From Podospora pseudocomata (lineage: Eukaryota > Ascomycota > Sordariomycetes > Sordariales > Podosporaceae): a DNA stretch of 64,000 nucleotides. Positions 21,336-31,398 of the stretch are shown piece after piece. Every line of letters begins with the position of its first letter. Within the stretch, counting starts at the first letter, position 1. A model generated the notes under the pieces. The model had not been told where the DNA came from. It saw nothing but the letters and a program-made list of their open reading frames with translations, and did no database searches. Where the stretch lies: the NCBI RefSeq assembly GCF_035222375.1, contig NW_026946366.1, forward strand, positions 1,674,001 through 1,738,000, given 5' to 3'. Position numbers and translations under genes: made by a program.

Positions 21336-23621
21336 TCACCTCGGCACCACAAAATCAAAATCATCCTCATTAAAATCATCCTCCTCATCGTTCAACGCCA
21401 ACCTCACAAACCGCCTCACCCACTCCTCCTGTCTCGGGTCCAGCTCCCCGTTCCCATCCAGCATCTCCATCATCTCCACCATGTTATGCTCCCCTCCCCC
21501 AACTCCTGCTTGGTTCTGGTTGTTCTGGTTGTTATTACGACGCTGCCCCTGTTGTGCCTGATTATTAACATTTTGCCGGTGGCCACCACCACCACCCCCT
21601 CGGCCACCTCCCCTGTTATGGCCTCCTTGTCCGCCGGGTCCGAAGCCGGCGTGTCCTCCTCCCCGACCTCCCCGACCACCACCTCCACCTCTCTGTTGAT
21701 GTCCCCCTCGATGTACACCTCCTCTCCCACCTCGAGCAGCCAACGCACCACCAGCTCCCTGTCTCCCACGCGGACCTCCGCGGGCTGCTGCTACCCCAGC
21801 ATTATTCCCCCCTCCCTGCGCTGGCACCGGAGCAGGAGCAGCAGGCGCCGGGTTATTAGCAGCAATCCTCAACACCAGCGGCCCCTCCCTCGCAATCCCA
21901 ACCTCTTGCGCCGGACCACCAGCCGGTTGCTGTGGCGCCGGTGGCCGAAGAGGAGGCTGTTGAACCGGTGCTGCGACCGCCGGCCTCCCCCTAACCCCCT
22001 GATCCTCCCCCGCCCCCTCCTGCCCCTCCTCCTCCTCCCCATCCGTAGCCTCCTCAATCTCAGGAATAAACTGCTCAACCCTCTCATCAAACACCACCGC
22101 CGGCGCCGGCCTCCCCGCCCCCCCGCCTGCAAACCCATAACCCACATCCGCCCCATCCCCCAACTCCAGCTCCCACAACCTCATAAAACAGCTCGTCACC
22201 CTCCCGTCAGGCGCCGTGTTGAAATGCTGGTACGGATTCCCCGGATCCAACCACGCAGAGCACAAGTAGCAAAAGTGCGTCTGGCACCGATAGCAAATCA
22301 TGTGGTTGCACCCGTGCGTCTTCTGCGCAGGGGCAGCACACGTAGGGCAAGGGGTGGTGTGCGCCTTCATGTACTCAATCGTCGCCAGCTCCTCCGCCGT
22401 CAGCTCCTCCTTTGGCCTCCGGCAGCCGACAAACTCCCCGTGCCACGACTGCATGCACCTGCTGCAAAAGGCAAAGCTGCACGTGTCGCATATCGACAGC
22501 AGGTCCTCCGTCTTATTGTACGGTTTCGACTTTCCGACTTCACCTTCGGGCGTCTCTTCGTTGTCGTCGTCGTCGTCATCGTCTTCAGAGGTCAAGCTTT
22601 CGTCGTCTTCTGATGCGTCGGCGAGTTCGAGGCCGGTAGGTCGTTTATGCCTCTTCGACCTGGCGGCACCGTTGCACCATTGACGGGGACAGTAGATCGT
22701 GTTCTTGTCCGACTCGAGCTCGGTCTTGTATTTGAGCGTCACGTAGCGTCTGACGGTGTCCTCGTCGATGGGGATCTGGAGCAGTTCGCTAGGGCTGATG
22801 AAGACCTTTGGCTTTTTCCGCTTTCGACCCGAGGGAGACCGTGACTTTTCACGTTCTTTGGCGCAGTTGGGTGCTGGACATTTGACTGCCGCCAAGTTCC
22901 CCTCTTTGATGGCGCTGTTGTAAAAGTCTTGGAGACATTCGACGCAAAAGACGTGCCCACAGTCCATCATTTTGTGGCAAAAGGCGCCCTTTTTGGGATC
23001 CAGACATACACCACACTCAAAGGTCTCCTTCTCAAAAGCAGCTCTCCTGGCTCTGATGTCGTAGTCGAGAATGGCAATCCTGTGGCTCGGGTCAACCTCC
23101 AACGCATCTCCGTCACCAACCAGTCCAAATATCTCCTCGGCCGCCTGTTGTATGTGGTCGATGTAGCTGAAGCCGACCATATCACGCCCCATATCCTCCC
23201 ATAGCCTCGGACCGTCATCCTGGAGCTTCTTGATCGTTTCGGATGGAAGCCATGGCGGATTTGTAGAAATGCTAACCTTGGGAGGTTCTTCCTGGGGGTA
23301 TCGGGGGCCGAAAGAAAGTTCGAGCCGTATCGATGGGAGGTGGGCTAGTTCATGGGAGTCAACTTGCGGTTCGCCCTGTTGGCCGCCACCAGCTATGGCG
23401 GGGCCGGCATGGGGGTTGACGCCATTTGGGGCTCGTCCAACGGTGGGATCTGGAGGTGGACCATCGTTGGAAGCGGTGGGAAAGTAGACAATGACAGGCT
23501 TCGAGGGGGTGACGGGAAGTTCGAGGGCGATGGTATAAGGGTCGTCCTTGTTGGGCGTTTGTATCTCTGGAAATATGGCCTCTAAAGACTGGAGCTCGGT
23601 GTCTCGCTCGGTTTCTGCCAT
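21336..23621 (-). CDS. RWD-RING-IBR-RING E3 ubiquitin ligase (Itt1/RNF14-like) with RGG-rich tail
   Basis: A single-exon gene of 761 residues. The N-terminus (ETERDTELQSLEAIFPEIQ) and the following ~150 residues match an RWD domain. RING1 begins with CGVCLDP near residue 203. An IBR-like zinc region follows, then RING2 (CPTCAAPAQKTHGCNHMICY). Cys438 in HGCNHM sits where RBR ligases carry their catalytic cysteine. RWD plus RBR is the arrangement of yeast Itt1 and vertebrate RNF14, linked to translation termination and stalled translation factors (family knowledge). From about residue 560 to 690 the chain is rich in G, R and Q with many RGG and GGR units, which I do not associate with Itt1 or RNF14. 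Acidic stretches interrupt the IBR region (SEDDDDDDD). The stop is at the window-low end; the promoter side faces the cax4 gene. Confidence 0.88.
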   Translation of the reverse strand: MAETERDTELQSLEAIFPEIQTPNKDDPYTIALELPVTPSKPVIVYFPTASNDGPPPDPTVGRAPNGVNPHAGPAIAGGGQQGEPQVDSHELAHLPSIRLELSFGPRYPQEEPPKVSISTNPPWLPSETIKKLQDDGPRLWEDMGRDMVGFSYIDHIQQAAEEIFGLVGDGDALEVDPSHRIAILDYDIRARRAAFEKETFECGVCLDPKKGAFCHKMMDCGHVFCVECLQDFYNSAIKEGNLAAVKCPAPNCAKEREKSRSPSGRKRKKPKVFISPSELLQIPIDEDTVRRYVTLKYKTELESDKNTIYCPRQWCNGAARSKRHKRPTGLELADASEDDESLTSEDDDDDDDNEETPEGEVGKSKPYNKTEDLLSICDTCSFAFCSRCMQSWHGEFVGCRRPKEELTAEELATIEYMKAHTTPCPTCAAPAQKTHGCNHMICYRCQTHFCYLCSAWLDPGNPYQHFNTAPDGRVTSCFMRLWELELGDGADVGYGFAGGGAGRPAPAVVFDERVEQFIPEIEEATDGEEEEGQEGAGEDQGVRGRPAVAAPVQQPPLRPPAPQQPAGGPAQEVGIAREGPLVLRIAANNPAPAAPAPVPAQGGGNNAGVAAARGGPRGRQGAGGALAARGGRGGVHRGGHQQRGGGGGRGGRGGGHAGFGPGGQGGHNRGGGRGGGGGGHRQNVNNQAQQGQRRNNNQNNQNQAGVGGGEHNMVEMMEMLDGNGELDPRQEEWVRRFVRLALNDEEDDFNEDDFDFVVPR

Positions 23622-24481
23622 GGGTACCGAGCTCTTGATGTATTCGGAAAACTATCCCTTCCGCCAACCCACCCGTCTTTGTCCCCTTGTCCAAGTGAGT
23701 TATTCTCCGTGCTGTTGTGCAACTGTCCGGCTTGCTAAAAATAGGCCCGTGATGATCGCGGTTGGTCGTGGATTAAAAGGTGACAGAAGAGGGGTTCCGG
23801 ACAAGCAATTAATCTCGGCGCCTGAAAAAGTATGGCTTTCGTTTGGAAATATTTCGCAAGATAAATAGGACCCGCTTCGTCTTGTAGATTTAGATTATTA
23901 ATGGCTTGAAGTTTGCAGATGGGTGGTGGGCTCAGCACGGCATCGGAATGGCAGTCCAGTGGTCGAGCAGAGGTAAACGACGCATGTTCCAGAAGGACCA
24001 AAAGACGGGGACTCGAAAGATCAACCGGGAGGCAAAATACTTGTTTTATTTTTTCTTCGACAGGTAGTTGGGTGGAAAGTTGAGGACGACGCGGCAGATG
24101 GATGATGACTCGTTCGGTGACTTGGACGTTGCACAGTTGCCAATCCGGCATCCCAGCGCTGTGGCACCCCGCCTTTTCCCCAAGCCCACCCACTGAAGAA
24201 AGGGTCCCCCTTGCTCGAGCGGGCTGAGCCGATTGGCCAGCCAGCCTGAAACAGACACGCTGACGTTACCTGCTCGTTACTTGTTCGAGAGCTTCTGGAA
24301 CTTGCACAGCATCAAACCTGCCTTCAACGAGGTCTCTCTCGGGGATAGCTATATTCAAACTAGGTGCCATTCACGGGACGCCGGCCCTTGATAGCTTTTT
24401 AATAATTGAATAATGCGGCCATAGGACCCCATCTCTACATATTTTCCTTCGTCTCCCAAGGGAACCAACCAAACCGCCAAA
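23622..24481. promoter_or_regulatory. Divergent promoter region between the RBR ligase gene and cax4
   Basis: No supported gene in 860 bp. The two start codons point away from each other. Confidence 0.5.
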
Positions 24482-25368
24482 ATGTCCGACAACATCACCC
24501 CCCTCGCATCTCTATCCCTCACCCACGTGTACTACGTCAGTGATCTCCCACTCTTCATCCTTACCACTCAAGTACTAACACAAACCAGAACCCCAACGAC
24601 CCCCTCTCCCACCTCTGCGCCTTCCTCGCCCTCGTCCCCCAAGCCCTCTGCGTCGTCTACGCCACCCTCCTCTGGTCCACCCGCGAAGCCGAAGTCCTCC
24701 TGATGTTCCTCGGCCAACTAACCTGCGAACTCATCAACTTCGTCCTCAAACGCCTCATCAAAGAAGAACGCCCAAAACACGTCATCAGCACCGGTGGAAA
24801 GGGGTACGGCATGCCATCATCACACGCGCAATTCGCCGTCTTTTGGGCGGTAGCACTGGGGTTATTTCTCATGGTCAGGCACAGGCCGCCAAGGTCCCAC
24901 ATCAAAAAGGGGCAGATGCAGAAGGAAAAGGCAGAAGGGGAACAAGAAGGGCCGGCGCTGGTTGACGTGCCGAGACGGTACAAGGAGGGTGGGTTGCGGG
25001 CTGTGAACGCACATTTGGAGGCGTATTCCCACACGCCGTGGTCGTGGGCGCAGAGGGCGGTGGTGAGCTTGGCTGCGGGGGTTGTGGCGGTTTTGGTGGC
25101 CTGGAGTCGGATTTATCTTGGGTATCATACGCCTAAGCAGGTGCTGGCTGGGTCGGCGGCTGGGGCTGTGAGTGCGGTGGCTTGGTTTGCTGTTACTTAC
25201 ATGGTGAGGGAGACGGGGTTGTTGGCGTGGGGGTTGGAGTTTCCTGTTGCCAGGTGGCTGAGGATACGAGACTTGGTGGTGGAGGAGGACTTGTGTCAGG
25301 CTGGGTGGGAGAAGTGGGAAGAGCGGAGGATATTGACTCTGAGTAAGTTGAAGGAAAAGAACAAGTAA
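24482..25368 (+). CDS. cax4: Dolichyl-diphosphate phosphatase (CAX4/DOLPP1)
   Basis: Exon 1 is 24482-24535 (MSDNITPLASLSLTHVYY) and exon 2 is 24589-25368, giving 277 residues. The 53-bp intron has GTCAGT, a CTAAC branch point and CAG. All three parts of the PAP2 phosphatase signature are present: KRLIKEERP, MPSSHAQF (PSSH in place of PSGH) and SRIYLGYHTPKQV. Several hydrophobic helices flank these, as expected of an ER membrane enzyme. The enzyme removes one phosphate from dolichyl diphosphate on the lumenal side so that the carrier can be reused for N-glycosylation. A charged loop around residues 140-180 (KKGQMQKEKAEGEQEG) sits between the second and third motifs. Confidence 0.92.
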
Positions 25369-25677
25369 AAAGGCGGGCATGCTTGAGCGAGGTGTTAATA
25401 CTTGGGGTCTAAACTATTATACCATGTGACTGCAGAAAACGCAACGAAGTTGATATTCACGGTCTTGTGTGGATGAGCAATGACTCTTGATTTTGAGTTA
25501 TGTGCAAAATACCTATATGTACAAATTGCCCGAACCCCAGATTATCCCTTCTTGGTAAAGTTACAAAATAAATGGAGCTTGTGAGAGCAACGAAAGTAAT
25601 CCTCCCCAATATTTGCCGTAAATCCCCCCAGCACACTCTTTCACCCGACGTATCTTACACTTCCATGCTGTTTTCTC
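25369..25677. other. Convergent intergenic space, cax4 and MARVEL gene
   Basis: About 310 bp in which both genes end. It contains only presumed 3' untranslated sequence. Confidence 0.5.
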
Positions 25678-26763
25678 TCACCCCCGATAGCCTCCCGTGT
25701 GTGTATTTGAGTTCCAATACCTCGCCGCTGGCTGCGGAGGCGGAAGATTCCCATACCCATTACCGTTCCCATCATATGTATGCCCGTTCCCGTACGTGTT
25801 ACCGTTGGCAACCCCATTGCCACTATTAGCATACCCGTTTCCACTCCCGTTCATCAACCCCATATCGCCATTCGCAACCCCAGGCGAATGCAGCGTCTGC
25901 TGCTCATACTTTTGAGCTGCTGCAAACCCGCCATACCCCTGGTTGCTCGCCACCCTGGTGTTATCAGTCCCATAGCTATTCCTCACCTCATCCGGCGTGG
26001 TGTGAACAGGCAGGGCGTTCGGATCCGGCCCCAAATCTGTTTGGTGCTGCCCGCCTCTTCTCCGACCGAACAGCGCGCTGAAACGGTTCTTTTTCTTGCC
26101 GTACCCGGCGGTGTAGTCGTTCGCGGGGGACGGTCCGAACCGTTTCTCTCTCTTGCGATGGCGGGCCAGGGCGAGGTTTACCAGGCAGGAGAGGGCGAAG
26201 AGGATGCTTGGTTGTGGGTGTCAGTCTCCTTTTTTTCACGACCTAAAAGAGCAAAAGAGTAACAAGAGAAAACACAACAACAACAGCAGCGACAGCAATA
26301 TCTTTTGGAAAAAAACTCACCAAGCAGCAACAGCCACCGAAAAAACCGCCTTCTCCATCTCACACGCGGTCCCATACTGCAAACCCCCCCTCTCACTCCA
26401 ACTATTCCCCACCCCCAGCACGGTGTCGACCTCGCCCGTGCAGTTACCTACCCCGTGTCTGTTCACCCCGGCGATGTACCCAAAGCAGGGGATGAACGCC
26501 ACATCAAGCACCATCATCAGAAAGCTCGGGAACGGGTGGCCCGGGGCGCAACATAGTAACAGAAAAGCGAGGATTGTGTAAGCGGTTGCTGCGCCGGCTA
26601 TGCCGAGGACTGCCCGGACGAAGGTCCCGATGGGGAGGGAGTGGGTGCTGAGAGTGGCGAGGAAGTAAGCGTAGACTGCCAGGACGAGGGCCGCGCAGCA
26701 GAACTGGAGGGTGCGGAGGAGGAACTGGAGGGTTTTGAGGGCTGTTCCTTTTGCGGCGCCCAT
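25678..26763 (-). CDS. MARVEL-domain membrane protein
   Basis: Exons 26763-26321 and 26206-25678 give 323 residues. The intron is 114 bp, longer than its neighbours, with GTGAGT and ACCAAG. The start is the ATG of MGAAKGTALKTLQFLLR; the frame remains open upstream but that part has no membrane character. Four hydrophobic segments at about residues 18-40, 48-72, 78-98 and 137-160, the last one crossing the splice join (VAVAACILFALSCLVNLA), fit a MARVEL fold. A basic stretch (RHRKREKR) follows, then a cytosolic tail rich in G, N and Y with degenerate YGNG/NGNG units. The family is associated with eisosomes, membrane apposition and vesicle traffic. The exact role of this member is unknown. Confidence 0.75.
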
Positions 26764-28195
26764 TGTGGTTGTTGGTTGTTCCTGGGTATGTAAGGTTGTT
26801 GGTTGGCGCAAACAAAACAATGACAATTCGGCAGTTGTCTGGCTCCTGCAGAATGCAGGTTCAATCACACTTCACAAAATAGCTCGATCAAAAATTGAAC
26901 AAAAAATCCCTTTCGATCGACGAAAAGGGGGGTGGGAATGCACCACTTAAAGGGTCCCATCTTCTCAAAAGCCAAGAGATGACATCTGCCTTGTCTCGAG
27001 CTGGCCCTCCGATAGCTCAACCCACCCATCACCCTCCCGGGGGCCATGTAATTTTTGCCTCACCCCCATTGTATGTATGTACGTACACGCACATATGCGG
27101 GGAGCCCTTATCCCCATGGAAGAAGGCCATCGGAGCGACCCAGCGGCGGTGCGGCCTGTTGCATCACTGTCAAAGACCCAGAACCCCGACCACGCCCATC
27201 CCCCCACTCACTACAATGCTCGGCTTTCCGTTTATCTACCTCACCAAAATATCAGGTGAAAAATTCCGTGAAAAGACAGCATGACGACGCCGTTTCGTCG
27301 ATCCGTGAACGAGTATGGGTTGTAGTTGAAAGAGGCTGACGTCATGCTGTGGCATGTGAACCGTTTGTTTTGTGGGGTAGACTAATGATGCACAGCCACA
27401 AGCCACAGTTTTCATGGGTAAAAATGTGGCGTTTAGATGGAAAAGACGCGCAATCTCAGTTTGACAGGCGGGGGGTGGTCAAACTGCCGAGAGAAAATAT
27501 GCCTGGAGAGAGCGAGCTAGTGTTCTATTTTTGTTGATTTTAGAGAACTCATGTTCAACATAGGAGTTTGGTGGGTGTTGAGAGCAGCAGACGTTGACAC
27601 ACGAAAAGTGGGACTGCCCCAAAACATCAGCCCCTTTTTGCCAGAGAACGATGAACAGTCGACCTAGAAACACTTCCATGCTGTACTTTGTTGGTGACCA
27701 ACATGCTATTTACCCGTAAGTGTAGAATCAAAACTACTGGAAACATCTATCCAAGATCTCGTGTCCCCGTTTCGATTTACCCTCCCGCCCACTATCCCAG
27801 GTCGAAACACGCCTCGTTGATCTGTCACGCAAAACCAACCTCGGGAAATCCGCAAAAATCCAAAAAAACGTTTTGGAAATCTCCCGACATGTTCCGTCCA
27901 TCCCAGACACAAACATTTTTCTTTCCCCTTAATCAGTGATGCACACGACAGTTTCACTCCCGCTCACACCCACCGGTCCCGGCCACGGCCACCCCCATCT
28001 ACGGCCCCATCCGGGGCATGGTGGCACGGAAGGTTAATCAACATTTTTGCTACACACCAGTCATCTGAACTTTTCGGCACCGCAAAATCTTCTGGACCAG
28101 ACAACAATCATCTATTGTCCCGAGCCCCTCATTCATTGTGCCTAATCAAGCTTTCATGTTTTGGGTATCCAGTCACATCATCAAATTCTCCGTCA
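26764..28195. other. Intergenic, 1.43 kb, no supported gene
   Basis: It lies between the MARVEL gene start and the permease stop, both on the minus strand. Only short chance frames are seen. It should contain the MARVEL-gene promoter and the permease 3' untranslated region. Confidence 0.55.
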
Positions 28196-30094
28196 TCACC
28201 TCCCCCAAAACTTCCACCACGGCCTCTCATCATCCTCACTCAAAGCCCTCTTCATCCTACTCCTATCTGGAGCCCCCCTCCCTCTAACCCTCCAGAAATA
28301 CACCGGCACCCCCGCCACCACAAACGCAATCACTATCAGCGTCTGCAACGGCTGCGCAAACACAGCTCTGCTCAGCAAAAACAGGCTGACGCAGCAAAAG
28401 ATGATAGGCGTGGTGATCCACGTCTTGTATGGTCTTTCCAGCGTAGGTTCTCTCACTCGTAGGACAATGAGCCCCAGCACAGTAATGAAATAAAACGTGT
28501 ACCCCGCCACGCCGTAGAATGTAAGTAGTGTAGAGAACTCGCCCACGAGAATATACGCGGCGGTCAAGACAGCGTTCAGAATCAGCGCTGGGATAGGGGT
28601 GAAAAACAGCCCTGTGTCCTCATCGCCAAAGAGTTTCGACATCTTCTTCTTGAACCAGGATCTCGTCCTGACTGTTGAGAGTGAGTCTGGGCTGCCGGTG
28701 CCATTTCCGAGGCGCCCGAATACAGAGGGGATGTACCCTTCTTTTCCGGCTACGTACACGAGCCGGCTGGAAGTGAAAGTGGATGAGTTGAGAGCGCCAA
28801 AGCAGGAGGCGCTGACAATAAGAGCTAGGACTAAAGAGCCAATGGATCCAAAGACTTTCGATCCAAACATGACAGCAACGGTGTTGGTCGAGTTGATGGC
28901 ATCCAAAGGAAGGACAAAGAAGTAAGCGATGTTGGCGAGGACGTAGGAGATGATGACCAGGGGCATGGCGGTATGGATCACTCGCGGCAGATCTCGGCTG
29001 GCGTTGCGGAACTCACCCACAACATAGTTTGTCTGATAAATTGGTTAGCTAAGAGTAAACAGAACGGCGGAGAGGGAACTCGCATTATCCCACCCGTCAT
29101 ACGCCCAGAGACCAGCATACAGCGCCACAGCCCAGGCCGACGTCTCCGTTGATGTCCCCTCGAACCATCCGCGCTCCTTCCATTCCACATTCGCTGTGGT
29201 TCCCGAAGCCGAGTACCCAGTAATCGCCACCACCACACCAATGATGGTCACTGTGATCAAAGCAACAAACTTCAAAAACATGAGCATATCGTTCAACCTC
29301 GTCCCCAATCTCGTCGAAACGCAGTTCAAAAATGTGACCAGACTCAACCCCACCAATGCCACCGTCTTGTTGAACCAAGGATCAATCATCTCCGCCTCAG
29401 CGCCGATGAACGCCCTGATGAGGTACTCGCCCATAATAATGGCGATAATAGCGGCGCTTCCAGGCTTCAACACCAACACAGCAACCCACGTAAACAGAAA
29501 CCCCGAGCACTCCCCAAAGATCTTGGAGAGATACACCTGCGCGCCACCGTTTAATGGGATCGCGCCTCCCAGCTCTGCATAACTTGCGCCGCCCGTCCAC
29601 GCCAGCACACCAGCAACCACCCACACAATCAACGCAGCCCCTGGCGACCCAACATTCGAGTTGACCTGACTCGGCGACGAGAAAATACCCGACCCAATAA
29701 TCAACCCAACAATCAGTGACAAGCCATTCAGGTACGTCAACGTCTTGTGCTTTTCCAGCGACCCACCGCCCAACCCGCCGCTCACATCCCTCGCCGAAGT
29801 TGGCGCCCCTATAGGAGCATACCCAGCGCCGGTGGTGGAAGAGAGCGGAAACAAATTCGCGGCAAAATCAAAGTTGGAAGTTACAGAGTATGATCGGTCT
29901 GGACGGGTGCGCACAGCTGGGTTTGCGCTGTCGAGGGGATCGTCTCGTTCGAGGGAGGCACGCCGAGAGGACGAGATGCTAGGTCGGGAGTCGGTCTCGC
30001 TTGTATCGACGCCTGGACTAGAGCTGGCGAGGGAGGCTAGTTCGAGAGAGTCGCGGCCGCCGGGTGGAGGGGCGGAGGAGTATAATGGCGGCAT
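28196..30094 (-). CDS. Amino-acid permease of the LAT/MUP1-like (APC) family
   Basis: Exons 30094-29084 and 29032-28196 give 615 residues. The 51-bp intron starts with GC instead of GT (GCGAGT), has a GCTAAC branch point and ends ATCAG; only this pair keeps the frame, giving YDGWDN|TNYVVGEF. About 110 polar N-terminal residues precede the transporter. Its first helix has GLIIGSGIFSSPSQVNSNVG, the APC-family substrate-binding glycine motif; then come GGASYAELGGAIPLNGGAQV and about ten more helices. LAT-type permeases take up large neutral amino acids such as methionine or leucine at the plasma membrane. Substrate cannot be told from sequence. The gene ends in a basic tail. A 1.3-kb gap containing a 5S rRNA gene separates it from leu-5. 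Confidence 0.87.
29033..29083 (-). other. GC-AG intron in the permease gene
   Basis: The donor reads AAT|GCGAGT on the minus strand, followed by a GCTAAC branch point and ATCAG. No GT donor nearby leaves both exons in frame. GC-AG introns are a known minor class; here positions +3 to +6 (GAGT) are strong, as expected for that class. Confidence 0.8.
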
Positions 30095-30865
30095 TGCTCG
30101 CCCGGTCTCGGATGGGTTTTATGCGGTGCGGTGTGTTTGTTGCGGGGGTACTATTTTGTTATACCCTTGGAATTAGAGACGGAAGAATGACCATTTCTGG
30201 TTTTCGCTCGATCGAAGTACAGGTTGAGAGAGAGACGAAACGAGATTCGGCGGTAAAGACTTTGGTCGCTATGGGGTTGGCCAAGGAAAGTGATCGCAGA
30301 CGTCACTGACGTTCTGGGTGTGTAGATTAAATAGGTGTATGCAGCGCAAAGTTCGTCAGGGGGTCGTGAGATGTCGAAAGTGCGGTGAAAGGAAACGATT
30401 TGTCGACCGCAAATTAACGATATTGAGGGTCGAGTTTTAGACTTTGATCCAGGAGAGAAGTTCCAGGAGGCTTGGGAAAGGGTTGCGGCAGGTTGGAAGA
30501 TGGGAACCAGAGCCAAGGCCGGGTATGGCCCGTGCAGATGCAGCCCCGACGTAAAAGGCTTGGCAGGGGTGCACAACAGATCTGTAAAACTTGCAGAACC
30601 ATTGCTGGGAGTATATATCTGGGTTTCAGTCCACTCGCTCTTCTTGGATATCATGTCAGGTTCAGTGTTCATTCCCATTTACTCCAGATGAGGACAACAT
30701 GAGCAAAAAAGAACAAAGCCTATTCAGGGCACTTGCAGCCGTCTCCAAACCCCAGTTTTGACAAAGGGCTGGACCCGTTATTGTGTGGAGACTTAGCTAT
30801 GCCAAGCACTGTCGACGGAGCTTGACAACGAAGCGAGGATGGAGTCAAAAAATACAGAAAAAAAT
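30095..30865. other. Intergenic, permease promoter side
   Basis: No supported gene. It probably holds the permease promoter and leader. Short open frames such as 30151-30678 (minus) show no conserved features. Confidence 0.5.
30858..30865 (-). terminator. Pol III T-run terminator of the 5S rRNA gene
   Basis: A run of A on the plus strand (T on the minus strand) lies immediately beyond the 3' end of the 5S gene. Confidence 0.7.
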
Positions 30866-30984
30866 ACCTACAACACCGAGGATTCCCCAGTGGTCACCCA
30901 CCTGAGTACTAGTTCGGCCCTCAACTGTTTAACTAGGGGAGAGCGGACGGGATCCCGTGCTTTCAGTTGGGTATGGTCGTAGGT
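30866..30984 (-). rRNA. 5S ribosomal RNA gene
   Basis: A 119-nt segment on the minus strand begins ACCTACGACCATACCC and ends GGTGTTGTAGGT, so the two ends pair as helix I. Inside are GGGATCCCGTCCGCTCTCCC and GGTGGGTGACCACTGGGGAA, which are hallmark parts of fungal 5S rRNA and carry the internal RNA polymerase III control regions. Directly after the 3' end is a run of seven T on the minus strand, a typical Pol III terminator. Sordariomycetes scatter single 5S genes across their chromosomes, and this copy sits between two protein genes. Length and end pairing suggest an intact copy, although helices II-V were not checked base by base. Confidence 0.9.
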
Positions 30985-31398
30985 GTAGGATGGTGGTGAA
31001 AGTTGAGGTTATATCGTATGAGCTGGGATCTCACGTAGCACACAAACGACCAGTCTATCCAGATCTTGTCTTTTGCTGAGGAAAGTGATAGCAAATTATC
31101 AAAGATGCAATTAATGGCCAAATCCATACAAAGTGTGACAGATAACACAACTCTCCTAGCAGTTCCTCCAACGGTCTTTGACGTCGGCAAACGCCGTTGA
31201 GATTTCTCACTGCCGGGCCCGATCTGGGGCGCCAAGACATCGATTAATCCCCACTTATTTTTTCTAGCTGCCCCCTGCAGGCAGAGAGAGCTCCTGCAGC
31301 TCTGAGCAATCGCTTCCAGGCGCAAGAGAGCTTGAAGAAACTCTCACAACTTCTGACTTCTCTCTAATCTTTTGACCCACCAACGATGTGATAGCAAA
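30985..31398. promoter_or_regulatory. Intergenic, upstream of leu-5 and of the 5S gene
   Basis: About 410 bp between the 5S gene start and the leu-5 start codon. It should hold the leu-5 promoter. No specific motif is claimed. Confidence 0.5.

Noticed and set aside
21486-22613. 375-codon plus-strand frame opposite the RBR ligase gene
   Set aside because: An S/T/P/R-rich shadow of the RGG tail and IBR coding sequence.
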